Positions 12,490 to 23,305 of a stretch of 64,000 nt of DNA are shown one piece after another; position 1 is the first letter of the stretch, and each line of letters opens with the position of its first letter. The DNA lies in contig JADNRV010000017.1 in assembly GCA_015499995.1 (NCBI GenBank), forward strand, positions 248,001 through 312,000. The letters run 5' to 3'. Source of the DNA: Flammula alnicola. Taxonomy: Eukaryota; Basidiomycota; Agaricomycetes; Agaricales; Strophariaceae. A program made the translations under genes and the position numbers. The notes under the pieces are model-generated. The model was given only the letters and a program-made list of their open reading frames with translations. It did not search any database and was not told the DNA's origin.

Positions 12490-12776
12490 GGTGGTGTTGG
12501 TTCAAGTTCCGGTTGTTCTTGAACCGGAGCTAGCGGTGTGCCGCAAGAATGAGGTCGTCCCCACAAAGGCGACATGGCTCTATTTAGATATTATGTATTT
12601 GCGACGAGAGAGAGGCGTCAGATCACGTTCAGTTCAGGATCAGGTTGATGCTCCAGGTCAAGTGAGCAAGACACGGATGCGCACATTCCACTTTAGGCAA
12701 CGCCACGCTTGACACACGACTTTCATCAACAACCCCGCTGTCCGCCAAGAAACAACTCAGGAACCCTTCATTCGCG

Positions 12777-13532
12777 ATGAAATTGTCGGCTATAGCAGCT
12801 GTCGTTGCTACTGCTGGAATTGCTCAGGTCGTCGCTGCACCTCTCGGAGTGTCCAGTAGTGCGCAGGAGGCACCCAATCACCCCCTCGACACCATTCGTT
12901 TTGGCCATGCAGTCCACCAACCTCCTGTCCTCAAAACGAGGACAGGCCGCATGCGCCTTCCATGCAAGGGTCGTATCAGCCCTCTCCGCCAGAAGGGTAT
13001 CGAAATCTCCAACACCTTTAGGAAAGCTCTTGGCTGGCCCCTCATCGACACCAAACCCGATGTCCATGGCCATGTCCAGACTTTAGTGTTCCCTGGCCCT
13101 GTCAAGCCTGTCGATTCAAAACACGAGTTTTGGATTGCAAAGGAAGGTGGATACGAGAATGGACCTCGTCCTGTCCACATTCATCATCACAAGCATCACC
13201 GCAACCACCTCGGTGGACATGACGAACCCTTCATAAACCGCCTTCACTACTCTCTAGTCAATCTTGGCCTTTGGGAGGGCAGAGCCGTCGCTTTCGTCAT
13301 TGGATGCGGTCTCGGTGTTTTGCTCCGCATGTTCTGGGTGCTCACGATCGTCATGTACCGTGTCATCAGAGGTGGGCGCAGGGACGAACAAGAGTATTCT
13401 CACATCACCATGATCTTCGAGGAATACGAACCCGCTCCCCCCACTTATACGTATCCCGCCGACGAGAAAGTCGCCATCGAATCGGAAACCAAAGTGGCTG
13501 ACACTGCCGCCACCGTCGAGGAGTCTAACTAA
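12777..13532 (+). CDS. Secreted-then-anchored protein with signal peptide and one membrane helix
   Basis: Single-exon gene of 251 residues. Residues 1-21 are a clear signal peptide (MKLSAIAAVVATAGIAQVVA, cut before APLG). The middle is basic and His-rich (VHIHHHKHHRNHLGGH at about 138-152). A conserved block EGRAVAFVIGCGLGVLLRMF leads into one membrane helix at about residues 170-197. The tail is acidic and Pro/Tyr-rich, ending VEESN. I know this layout from many unnamed agaric proteins; no function is established. The topology implies a lumenal or extracellular N-terminus and a short cytosolic tail. The absence of introns is unusual here. The promoter is shared with ligase A. Confidence 0.75.
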   Translation: MKLSAIAAVVATAGIAQVVAAPLGVSSSAQEAPNHPLDTIRFGHAVHQPPVLKTRTGRMRLPCKGRISPLRQKGIEISNTFRKALGWPLIDTKPDVHGHVQTLVFPGPVKPVDSKHEFWIAKEGGYENGPRPVHIHHHKHHRNHLGGHDEPFINRLHYSLVNLGLWEGRAVAFVIGCGLGVLLRMFWVLTIVMYRVIRGGRRDEQEYSHITMIFEEYEPAPPTYTYPADEKVAIESETKVADTAATVEESN

Positions 13533-13947
13533 CCACAATCCTGCTATGTAAATGTCCCACCAGAATCAATCTACGGTGTAGTCTACTCCTTTTTCTTTGT
13601 TTTATTTTTCTGCGATCCAGATCCAGTGCTTCCTTTTTTATAGAAAACGAGCAAACCCACAAAATCAAATAGTTCATTGTCTAGTACTACCACAATGCAG
13701 CATTCCTGTATTTTCCAGTGTCCTGATGATTGGCTATTGAAGTAGCCGGATACAATGAATTTGCCACCTTTTGAAACATTTCTGAAAGGATGCTCATAAC
13801 GAAATATCCGTAGTCATTCGCAGGTTCAAATAAGTATAGAGACTCCGACCGAGGGAGACTAACTCCTGCCAACAACAGGTTTTATCCACTGTTCCAGCCA
13901 ATGATAGCCCATGATGTTCAAATACCATCCTTCAACATTTCCATCCT

Positions 13948-14225
13948 TTGCTGCACTTGCCAAGAGCTTTGCGCTGTCTTCGTCCTCATCCGCTATTCCT
14001 TGATGGATCGGCAAAACTTGTACCATCTCCATCGACACTGTCACTACCATCGTTTGCATCGCAACAAGATGGCTTGGATGCGAGAAGGCCAGGCGCTGGT
14101 AAAGCCGTCGCGTCTGGTTCTTCCACCCCGAGTCGGCCTGGCAGCGGTACTGCTTCTCCGGTGCCCAAACCTAATGATGGAGGTTTCGACTTCCAGAAAT
14201 TCCTCGACCAGATGATCTGTAAGTA
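13948..14225 (+). pseudogene. Gene fragment resembling the N-terminal side of a VPS9-domain Rab5 exchange factor
   Basis: One open frame reads as a Ser/Pro-rich linker followed by GGFDFQKFLDQM at about 14180-14217, then a possible donor GTAAGT and no continuation that I can find. FDFQ-x-FLDQM resembles the stretch just before the VPS9 catalytic region of fungal Rab5 GEFs, normally followed by K-x-R-x-AxPVxxYLRSFL. That continuation is absent and the frame closes within 60 bases. The same bases are open on the minus strand (13859-14059), which I consider a shadow. This is probably a truncated duplicate; the family assignment is tentative. Confidence 0.35.
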
Positions 14226-14418
14226 TGTGCTCCGGGGGCTTCTTAGAGACAACATGTAGATAACCAGCTATGTACTTGTCGTATGTTAGTCTTCGGTAAA
14301 CACGTCCAGAAGTGAACTTCGTCAGTACAATAATAGTAGATTCCTCCCCCCGAAGAGATGGTTTATTTTCTTCTTGGTCATCATCCAGTGAATCAGCAGT
14401 CTTCTAGGATCAAAGAAA

Positions 14419-15360
14419 TCATTGGTTAAATCTATCTAATCTATCTAATCCTCTTCCTCTGTTACCGTCAAGCTGCCTGCTTCCTCGTTGCTTACGTTTC
14501 TCGGCCGTTATCCAGAAGTCCTCCTCGCCAAGAGACCCTTTTCCCCAACGAACTGTGAATACATTGTACTGCACCGCCCGCATTATCACGACTCGCGGAT
14601 CTTTCTGATTCCATGTGACTCCATCCACATACAGACGATTGTACCAGTAGAACAAGACGAACAGCTCTAGAGAGGCACATTCGTCCGTTATGTGGTCGAT
14701 GAGCTGCTGGTTTACAGAATGGTTGTGCATCATGGCGATGTGCGTCAGCTTGGGCAGACGGGCAAGCTGTTGCCAGTTGGTCCAAGAGGACGTGGTGTTG
14801 ACGACGAGATGGGTGAGGTTGTGGAACGTCGGCTGGTCGAACGGGATGCTAACATCAGGTGATTTACACTGGAAAAAGTACATGGGGTCGAAGGACATCC
14901 AGCGAAGAGGCAGCTTCTCTAGAATGGGGATGAGCCGTATGCATGGGCCTTGGAGTTCCCGCAGGGAAAGGTCGTGAACGTTGGGGCAGCATTCGAGCAC
15001 CTGGATGACCTCACGTATGGGTCGGTACTCGAGGAGGACATGCTTGACCCAAGGCCCGAACTTTCGTAAGCGATCCAAGTCCAACAAGCCGGTCCTGTCT
15101 CCGACAGAGTAGAGTGGGGGAATGACTTTCTCCCTATCCGACACGATACGGTACAATTCTGGTTCGACCCTAGCAGCCGGTTAGCATCTTGAAGTGGAAT
15201 ACAAATTATCAGAGAGCTGATGAGCTTACCATATATGAACCCGACGAGCCACGAGAAGTAATGCGAGTATACATTGTGGAAATGACAAGGCTGCAATCAC
15301 GAATATTTCTCGCTCGAGTTCGCCTGGCAGGCGGGTTTCTGGCGTGGGCTTGATGCACAT
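14419..15360 (-). CDS. F-box-like / leucine-rich protein (agaric expansion family)
   Basis: Two exons (15360-15230 and 15169-14419) join as ...[15 protein letters not shown], giving about 293 residues. The N-terminus has the hallmark [15 protein letters not shown]...[24 protein letters not shown], the F-box-like start seen in hundreds of agaric proteins. LRR-like helical/strand repeats follow ([18 protein letters not shown]). Family members are presumed substrate adaptors of SCF ubiquitin ligases. The C-terminus is basic ([18 protein letters not shown]). Start is the ATG at 15360; a longer upstream frame exists but lacks family similarity. Confidence 0.75.
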
Positions 15361-15433
15361 TGTTGCACGATTTCAGAACTGAGAAATGGGTTGTCGGAAC
15401 CCACAAGCCCACGATGCAAAACAATGAGAAGGT

Positions 15434-15580
15434 GAGACGCAGCCAACGTTGGACGTCTATCATTGCCGATCCCATGCTCAGTGTGGTCGAACGGTAAGAC
15501 GCAGTAAAACATCCGCCATTGCTTATGTAATGCCAACTGGTGGAATTGGTCCGGCATCGCGGCCCCGATGACCTTCCGTC
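15434..15580. repeat. Dispersed repeat, copy 1
   Basis: Shares GCCAACGTTGGACGTCTATC, then CCATTGCTTA and GATGACCTTC with 19341-19470 in the same orientation and order, with indels between the blocks. No coding capacity or clean terminal repeats are visible, so the element type is unknown. It lies about 75 bp upstream of the F-box-like gene start at 15360. Confidence 0.5.
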
Positions 15581-16217
15581 TACGCCTAGATCGGAAAACC
15601 CCCATCATGATATGCGGATGGGTTATTACAAGGTGTGCTATTTGAAAGCGGAAAACATTCCGGATGTCATGACCAGGCGGTCTGATACCTCGCCAATGAT
15701 AACACTTTATCTCGAACGTCATTCAATTCACTGATCATCAAAAAGTAATTGAAAAAGAGCCCCAGCAAGGGGCTCAAGCGCTCAACTTGAAGGTTGTCAT
15801 TTTTACTCTTTCCTTCCACGGCCACTCCATCATAGATCATCGACCCTCCTTGATGGTACTACATTCTTCACTCGTCATCCCATTCCTCAGGTCTATATTC
15901 GTTCGCAATTGCGTATACACTAGGCCGATATCAGCGCGCCTACTCAGCTTAACCTGGCTGCTCTGTGCTGTGGCTATGCTTTTTTGACATCGGTGGCACA
16001 TCACCATCCGTCCATCCATCTGTCCAGGACTGTTTCGAGCGGATATGCCAGAGGTGCTTCGTCTTATGATTTATACTTACGTTCTTGTCCGAATATAACG
16101 GAGCTTCTCTGGACTTCGTTTTTAAATGAAAGCGTCGTCGTGCTGTGTTTCTGTATTACTCCCGTTCTTCCTCCAATCCCTCACTCTTGACTTCAAAGCG
16201 GCGTTGGCACTTTCGAT

Positions 16218-18005
16218 ATGCCTCCTTTTCAGGTCTTTGAATTGTAAGATTCAATAATATGAATATATACACACCTTCTAATAGACCTTTCTAGCGCATT
16301 TGCCTGCTGCAGCATCGCAGCTGTCGGTAAGTTCCAACTACCCGCTTTTCTTGGAATTTGAGCAAGCTACCTATGCTACAATTTAGCCCTTCTTGCCTGG
16401 GACCATATCATCACGCTTCATGCGGAAGTCTCCAAGATGTGGTTGAAAAAGTTCTCGGGAACGACAGTGCTATATGCTCTCCTCCGATATGGCACGCTCG
16501 TCGAGAAGATCGCGGTCATGCTGCTCGCATCGTGGTACATGACTCCCAGAGTACGTCCTCCTCCAATATGTTCATATTTATCTACCCTCATTCTGAGACC
16601 GATCAATGAAGGGGTCAGTCCAACACCGTTCTTGCATAAGGGTATATCCTAAGCGCCTTCGTTCCTTTATTTTAGTTGTAACATTGCCGTTCGATTTCAA
16701 ATATTTCCAATGGTATTGAGGACTCTCGCCTTCAGCAGTGAGTTTCCAATATTCACACTCTGATCATGGCCGCTGATTTTCTCTTGACATTTATAGTATT
16801 CTCCTCTCTGAGAGTCTACGCGCTCATGGAAAATCGGTGGCCTCTGGCCTCATTCGTGTTCCTCCTATGCTTGCCCTCGTTAATCACTCCCTCAGTACTG
16901 TCTTCCTCCTCCTGTCGTCACAGCATCCATTAACGCAGAGAACAGTATGTCTACGCGCACCAATGGTCTATGGCCGTCGATAGATATGGCTGTCAACTGG
17001 CGTACCTGGCTTCTCAGCCCGTTCACGACCACAGTGTTCGTCCTTTCCGATGTCGTCTCATCTGATCACGCAATTGACTGTAGTGCTCTTGCCCTTTAGG
17101 AGTATTCTTGAAAAGGACTTACAAACATGTCACTCTAACAGATCTGCTCCGCGACAGTGCGCATCGCGGGCATTATAGCTGATCTTCTATCAGAGATGAT
17201 TGTCATTATCGTGACGCTGAGAAAGACCTTCCACCTTCGGGGAAATTTGCCTTTGGATGACGAGCGGAAACTTCCGAGTGTTTCTGGATTACTTCTCCAA
17301 GGTGGTGAGTCGGTATCCTATATCTCTCTGGTGTAGTATGTCTAAATTCTCCCAGGAACCATCTACTTTGTGTGAGACACCTACGGCCTTAAGACCATCT
17401 TTGTCTCTGACATCTTCTGTGTAGTGCTCTCATGATCCTGTCACTTGCGGATATGCTGGTTCTAGTGGTGAGTTCCGCTGTCAACTTACACAAATTGCAC
17501 ATGGCTAATCGTTCGATGAAGTTTGACCATGTGGTGAGGAGGGAATTTCACTTGTAACGTCCTCGTGGACTCATTGTGATCATCGACTGGCTCCAGCCTC
17601 AGTCCGTCGTGGGCTACGACTACTGGGTGGTCCCATATTACACACCGGTGTAAGCCACAACAGTCCATTATACACACCTATGACCCACTCAGATCGCTTT
17701 CCAGATTCCGCACGATAATCATCTGCAGATTCCTCCTCATGCTCCGCTCAATATTTCTGGGCGAGGAAGATGACGACTCCGAGAAGTCGCGCTCTGGATC
17801 CCTCCAGTTTTCATCAAGGGTGGTAGGCAACTTGGGTGCGCCCATAGAGTTCAACCCCATACGTTTCGCGGACGGCGGCTCTGGAGACGAGCAGGACGAG
17901 GAGGACGAGGATATTGTGTACTCGAGGGATCCATTTACTGCTGGGATGATGGCAGCGGGGTCTTCTACAGGGATTGACACTGCACAGGGACGAGAGGGAG
18001 TGTAG
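16218..18005 (+). CDS. DUF6533-type multi-pass membrane protein
   Basis: An agaric-specific family of seven-helix-like plasma membrane proteins of unknown function. The N-terminal DUF6533 signature is clear in the exon from about 16386 (ALLAWDHIITLHAEV, then VLYALLRYGTLVEKIAVML). Later exons encode RTLAFSAIFSSLRVYAL, a helix ending LCLPSLITP, ATVRIAGIIADLLSEMIVIIVTLRKTFHL and GTIYFVALMILSLADMLVLV. The last long exon reads RTIIICRFLLMLRSIFLGEEDDD and has an acidic cytosolic tail to the stop at 18005. Most joins work in frame. The third junction (about 16555-16675) and the one around 17520-17700 are ambiguous, so the exact exon structure and intactness are not proven. The start at 16218 is the nearest ATG that fits. 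Confidence 0.6.
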
Positions 18006-18287
18006 AGCCAAGCAAGAGTTTACGGAACTATTGACAAATCCCTCAGCTAGCAGTGAGCGAGGATGGGAGGGATCTCTCCATGATATCACACTTTTATTAG
18101 CTATACATAGCCTTCCAATATTCCTCGCCGAGTGTACTATTTGTACTTGTAGCCTAATTACTATTCCGTGGCATTGCTACTAGTAGTAGTGTAAAATCAC
18201 CGCCTGATATTTATCAGTATTGTACAATGGATTGTATGGTCTTAAAGCAAGTGGGGTGGTATATTTTGAAAGTGAAGCGGAAACAAT

Positions 18288-18912
18288 TTAACCCTCCCAA
18301 ACCCAGGTCATTTCAATTGCACCGAGTGATAACGAAGCCAAGGTCTCGAAAGCCGCGGGGGAGAATTGGAGGTCGGTGACCTGTCCAGACGACATGCGGT
18401 CTACAACTGTCACCGTAACACTCTTGCCTTGGTCTAGCGACGTCGTTAGACAGAACAAAAGTTACCAATGCTCGAAAATCCCGAAGGAAATGATTAAAGC
18501 TTACATGAAGCTGTTAATATCTTTCCGCATACTGGATTATCGTTGGGGTTGATACCGTTATATCCACTGTTATATTTTAGCCGTGAATGAGTACTGAAAG
18601 AAGAGCACGAATATATCACCACTCACGGATAATTATCAAACAAGAGAGGAGACACGGCGACAGCGAGGTCTGAATCTAGGGTAGTCACACCGCATGCGCC
18701 CAGGCCAGCTATGGATGACATTCAGCTTTGCGGTAGTGCCGTATTCGAGTCCAAATCGCTGGGGTACTAGTAGAAGCACGCACTATTATAAAAAGTTCCT
18801 CGGCCGGTCTGTGTATCTGCAGGAAGCTCTGACGTGGTAGTATAGGTGCCGTGAGGGCACTAGCCGTAATCGCAATGGAGACCACGGATATGAGGCGCTT
18901 GCGCAGAGACAT
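18288..18912 (-). pseudogene. DPBB (RlpA/expansin-like) secreted protein, frameshifted copy
   Basis: Copy of the intact gene at 38644-39268. The signal peptide (MSLRKRLISVVSIAITASALT), all four exons and all splice sites are present. Exon 1, however, has two bases (AT, near 18815) where the intact copy has three (GGC), right after the codons for SFLQ. This throws the rest of exon 1 out of frame. Exons 2-4 read well in the original frame (TGLGACGV, NPVCGKILTAS, SVTVTVVDRM, IEMTWVWEG). A single sequencing error could also explain it. Several substitutions elsewhere (VSPLLF for VSHLLF) show the copies have diverged. Confidence 0.75.
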
Positions 18913-19340
18913 AGATGCAAAGAGGCGAAGGATGGGCTTTGAGCAGGTTCCCTTATATACCACTAAACCATGCATATCATGATGGCAAGCGGCAGTCGGT
19001 GAAGACAGCATGAGAAGCCCTTGCGGCCCGCCTCACTACCGCCCATGCCACGGTACATACAGAAATCTGAATTTAGCACATGGAGATATACTCACTGCAC
19101 CACCAGCAGGACGAGTGGCATGCATGCTCAATGTGATGGATCTCTATTTTCTACACTTTTATATACCTACATGCCCATTTGGGTCAGGTATCACTGTGGC
19201 ATCAAGGGGTTGATCACATTTCGGGGACCACGGCCTGACGCGGACATCAAACCAAGCCCGCCCTGCGGCACTGGCGGCCCTGACATTCGGCAGCCCATAT
19301 CCTTGAAAGCCTGATATTGTTTCAATTCTGAAGGATTGAA

Positions 19341-19470
19341 TATTGAGACCCCGCCAACGTTGGACGTTGGACGCCTATCATGCCGATACCTTGATGCTAA
19401 TATCAGGTCACCTGACGCCCCGGCCATTGCTTATCATCGCGGCACCGATGACCTTCGGTCGTTGTTTCTC
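19341..19470. repeat. Dispersed repeat, copy 2
   Basis: Second copy of the repeat at 15434-15580, with the same order of blocks (CCAACGTTGGACGT, CCATTGCTTA, CACCGATGACCTTC). It lies in the part of the left duplication arm that is missing from the right arm, between the 3' end of ligase B and the DPBB pseudogene. Confidence 0.5.
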
Positions 19471-19702
19471 TGAGTGTGCGACGGTGCACTAAGAAGCTGG
19501 AAAAGCCCAAGAAAAGTCTTAATCAATGATCACTTGTGAGAAAAGTAAGACGCTCCGTTTTTTCGAAATTATGAAAGCAACCTATGAGTGTAAAGATGGA
19601 CATCGTAATAAATATGTAAATTAACCTGTTGCCGATTGGTCGCCGAAGCTACCTAACTATGAATTCCATGTACATCCTGATTCCTAATACTTTTTCCCAA
19701 GT

Positions 19703-22565
19703 TCAGAGTTTTGCTGAAAGATTATTCCGAGAATCTTGTGGGTTTGACTTTGCTTCTTCCCGAAGAAACCTCCTCAGAATTTTTCCGCTTCCGCTCCTCT
19801 GGATAACCAGATAAGAAATAAGCTCTATGAAGCCATTCAACAAGGTAGCGAACATACCGGAATTGATTCAACAAACCGGACACCTCCTGTCAAGTGTTTA
19901 TAACTGGCTTTGCGATCTGCCACGTGCTGACCAAGAAGAGGAGCCTTTATTACATGCTTCAGAAGCGGCCAATATAACTCTCACCTTAATTATACTCTCC
20001 GTCAAGTAATTTGCCACACTGGCATCGCGAGCTATGCGCTCTGCAGTGGCTGGGGTCAGCACGACGAAGGCAAGTGGTACCTCTCCATTGTACTCGTCTG
20101 GCTTTCCTACGACGCAGGCTTCAGCAACGTCCGGGTGTGAGAGCAGACATCCCTCCAGCTCTGCTGGCGCTACTTGAAACCCTCTAACTTTCAGGAGTTC
20201 CTATTGATGATAAATAACGCCGCCAAAATTCCAGGATTGATCGTTACCATACCTTGAGTCGATCAAATACAAAAACTTCTTGATCACTGGTAAGGATAAC
20301 TTCATCTCCCGTGTGGACCCATCTAAGAAATGTTGATGAGCTGAAATTACGGCCATAGGCTGTGGACTTACCCGTTTCTAAAGGTTTCTTCTGTCCTGTA
20401 TAGGACCGTTTTTGAGCATGGATCGTGTGACCAAAAACATAAAGACCGCACGCTTCAACATTGTTAAAGTATCCAAGAGCTGTAGCGGCACTTTTGACGA
20501 TGAGCTCCCCTGGTTCACCGTATCCAGCAGGTTGACCATCGGGCGTAATTACCCTCGCCTGTATTCCAGGAAGAATTCGGCCGCCACCTTCCAATGCTTA
20601 AATTAGAAAATTCAAGACGTTGGTAAAGAGTAAACATACTCCCGAGAGGACCTCGCCTCTGCGAGGCTGATACCATCGACAGTGTGCAAACCGTTTCCGT
20701 AAGGCCTAATAATTTTATGAGGGCCAGCACAATATATATGACGATGCCACTCTCACCGTATGCTTGGCCTATCTGAGCTGCTGGAAATATCTCGAACAGT
20801 TTCTCCTGCATTTCGCGCGAGACGGGGGCGGCTCCTGCCAGAGGGTCAGTTTAAACCATGTCGAAATACGGAGAAGAAGCACTTACCTATCATTACATAC
20901 TTGACTGCACTAAAATCATGTTTAACGACCGCCGGATGCTAAGGCGTTAGAGTTAGTAACCAACTTTGGCAGGTTCGATGGGTCCCATACGCACCTTGCA
21001 GAACGTGATGGCTTGAGGTGGCACGAGACTGGCGTTTGTCTTTTGAATCAAGCTGTCAACCTTGACCAACTCGTGTGGAACTTACAAAAGATGCGAGATT
21101 CGATTGCGCGAAATGCTGTCCAACATAGAGAGAAAGTCGTATTTGGGGACGACGACGAGAGTCATCTATTTCTCATGATCAATATACTCTGCTTTTCGGG
21201 GTGCTGAGAAGTGCGTACCGCACAAAACACAACCAAGTGGAGCTAAGTTAATTAGACTGAGCCGATATGGCCGACTGCATGCCAGAGAACTGTCCTGCTT
21301 ACGCTTATGATGAGACCGGCGTTATCTAGCCAACCATGAGCTCAGGAGTGCGCAAAGTCCAGTCGTAAATTGGGCTTACGAAAGAAAGGCAAAACTAGAT
21401 GATCGCAGACATTAAATGGCAATTAATCTGGGGGAATAATTATGCCACTTGCCACCTATTGCCACGTCTCCTGGTAGGTAGGACCGATTGTCCCGATGCC
21501 CGAACGCTTTATCGACTTGATTGTGGGCCGCCATCTGGATAATGTTCGCGATAAGGGCACGGTGCGGAATTGCCACTGCCTATAACGAACATGCATCAGT
21601 AGCGCAGCCAACAAATACGGGTAACGGAAAGGCTTATAAGGGTACCTTGGGATTTCCTGTCGTACCGGATGACCAGCACAACAATGCGATCTTGGTTTTT
21701 CCCTCTCCTGCACTTAATGATCGCTCATAGAAGGTTCGCGTCTTTTGCTTTCCAAGAACGATAAGTTCCGGGACGTTCTTTATAGCAGTACCGGTGATCC
21801 CAAGAGAAGAAGCACCTTCATCGAGCACCACGACTCGATTTGAAGAAAGGCCGACGACCTGAGCGGCTTCCAGAGCTAGAGGAAGGACTGCTGAATGGAC
21901 GACCAGGAAGGTCACCTGGGCTGTTTGGAGTTGGTACGTTAATTCGTCCACCTTGAACTGAGGGTTGGAACATCTAGACTTGAATTGAGTTTGGATTTCC
22001 AAAGAAAATAGTTTGTGGGCCTACGTAGCAATTCCACCGAGTTTGTGAACCGCCCAGAGTGCCACCGGATAGTCTGTTGAATTGTGAATGGTGAGAGGGG
22101 GGCATAACAGCACCTTAAGATGAACACACTGATATGGTTGGGACTGAGTATCATAACTATAATCGATTAGGAAAAAAAGAAGTGTGGAGCGTCAACGTAC
22201 GCACCGGTGTCATCTTCGCCTGGACATCGAGCAAACAGTGAGGGAAGGTTTGTAGGAAAATATGCCAAGGAATAATTGTATACCTATTTTGTACACCATG
22301 TGTAAAGCATTGGCCAGGCCTTCGGTCTGTGACCGTAGCTGAAGGCAGTGAAAAAATATTCAGTGGTACTTACGGCATTGAGTCAATCAGTTGTCCATAC
22401 CATCTCGAGATCGATATGACGACCAGACACATCGTCAATCAAGCAAGGTATTTTTCCTCTTGTCGGCTGGATTTCATGTTGGTAATCCAGCATGAACTGA
22501 GCGAGGGTGAGGTTGTCCGGTATATGAGGGAGTTGGTCCCTTGTCAAGGCCTCAACGTCCGTCAT
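19703..22565 (-). CDS. Adenylate-forming acyl/4-coumarate CoA ligase, peroxisomal (copy B)
   Basis: Paralogue of copy A with the same exon layout. Frame-preserving joins run from [18 protein letters not shown] at 22565 through [14 protein letters not shown], the P-loop [11 protein letters not shown] (about 21650), [82 protein letters not shown] and [10 protein letters not shown]. The end is [29 protein letters not shown], finishing SAKL. AKL is a PTS1 tripeptide, as in copy A. The substrate-pocket entry HIYGLV of copy A is HNAGLI here, so specificity may differ. All core motifs, including the A10 lysine of SGKILR, are present. The stop is TGA at 19705-19703. The 3' half of this gene was copied to 37683-38362. 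Confidence 0.85.
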
Positions 22566-23305
22566 GGCTTCTTGTCGCCCGCAGGGTTAGACTTGTTGTT
22601 GGACCTTGGGCTGAGAGAGGTTTGAACTCATGTAACAGAGAGAATCCAGTCATTTATAGCAAATGATTTTCTGGCACCGACTTTCAGTTGACGCATTTGG
22701 CCTGGGATTCAGTGGGAGGATATTGATATCGCCGAAGCTAGATCTAGTTACTTATCCATCGAAAACGAAGCCATTGTTGTGATAAGATTTCGGATCGCTG
22801 CAAGTGTCGGCGGCACCTAGTTTGTTTCCGATTTGTGCGCTGGAATGAGGTAATTGTGGGCAAGGAACTGTGGGGATATGATGCCTTGTGACACTGAGAG
22901 ATTGATAACACGACAGCCACTAGCAGCGAGACAACGGCCCTGTTACTTCAGAGCTGCCATGATGAAGGATCATAACGGCAAAATATGTTCGTCGGAGAGA
23001 GAAGGCTCGTCCGGTCACTTGCGAAATTAGCCGGCACGGTGTTCTTTGCATATGAACACCGGGAAAACCGAAGTTTGATCTCCTATTTGTCTGCTGCGAT
23101 GCAAACTTCATTTGGGCTTTATAACTTGATGAAGAGGCAGAAACATGGACGACTAAAAATCCTCCAGCTGTGTTAACGTTACACTGAAGCTCTGTGTTTC
23201 GCATTGGTAATTGATGTGTTGCGATATCCCAAAGCCACCAGACCCTGCCCGAAGCCAGACTCGTTCGCCCTATGTGCTAGCCAGCTCGTTATGAGTAAGA
23301 TGAAT
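22566..23305. other. Intergenic stretch, no supported gene
   Basis: About 740 bp between the start of ligase B and the stop of PEX8, both on the minus strand. Small open frames on both strands overlap one another and show no family motif. It must contain the ligase B promoter and the PEX8 terminator. Confidence 0.5.

Larger units (their letters stand above)
18175..20615. repeat. Inverted segmental duplication, left arm
   Basis: This arm, read on the minus strand, matches 37683-39370 read on the plus strand. It covers the 3' half of a CoA ligase, a short spacer, a complete DPBB gene and its 3' flank. The left arm carries about 800 bp (roughly 19125-19930) that the other arm lacks, including the last exons of the ligase. 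Where both exist the two arms are nearly identical in exons and similar in introns, so the duplication is fairly recent. Confidence 0.85.
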
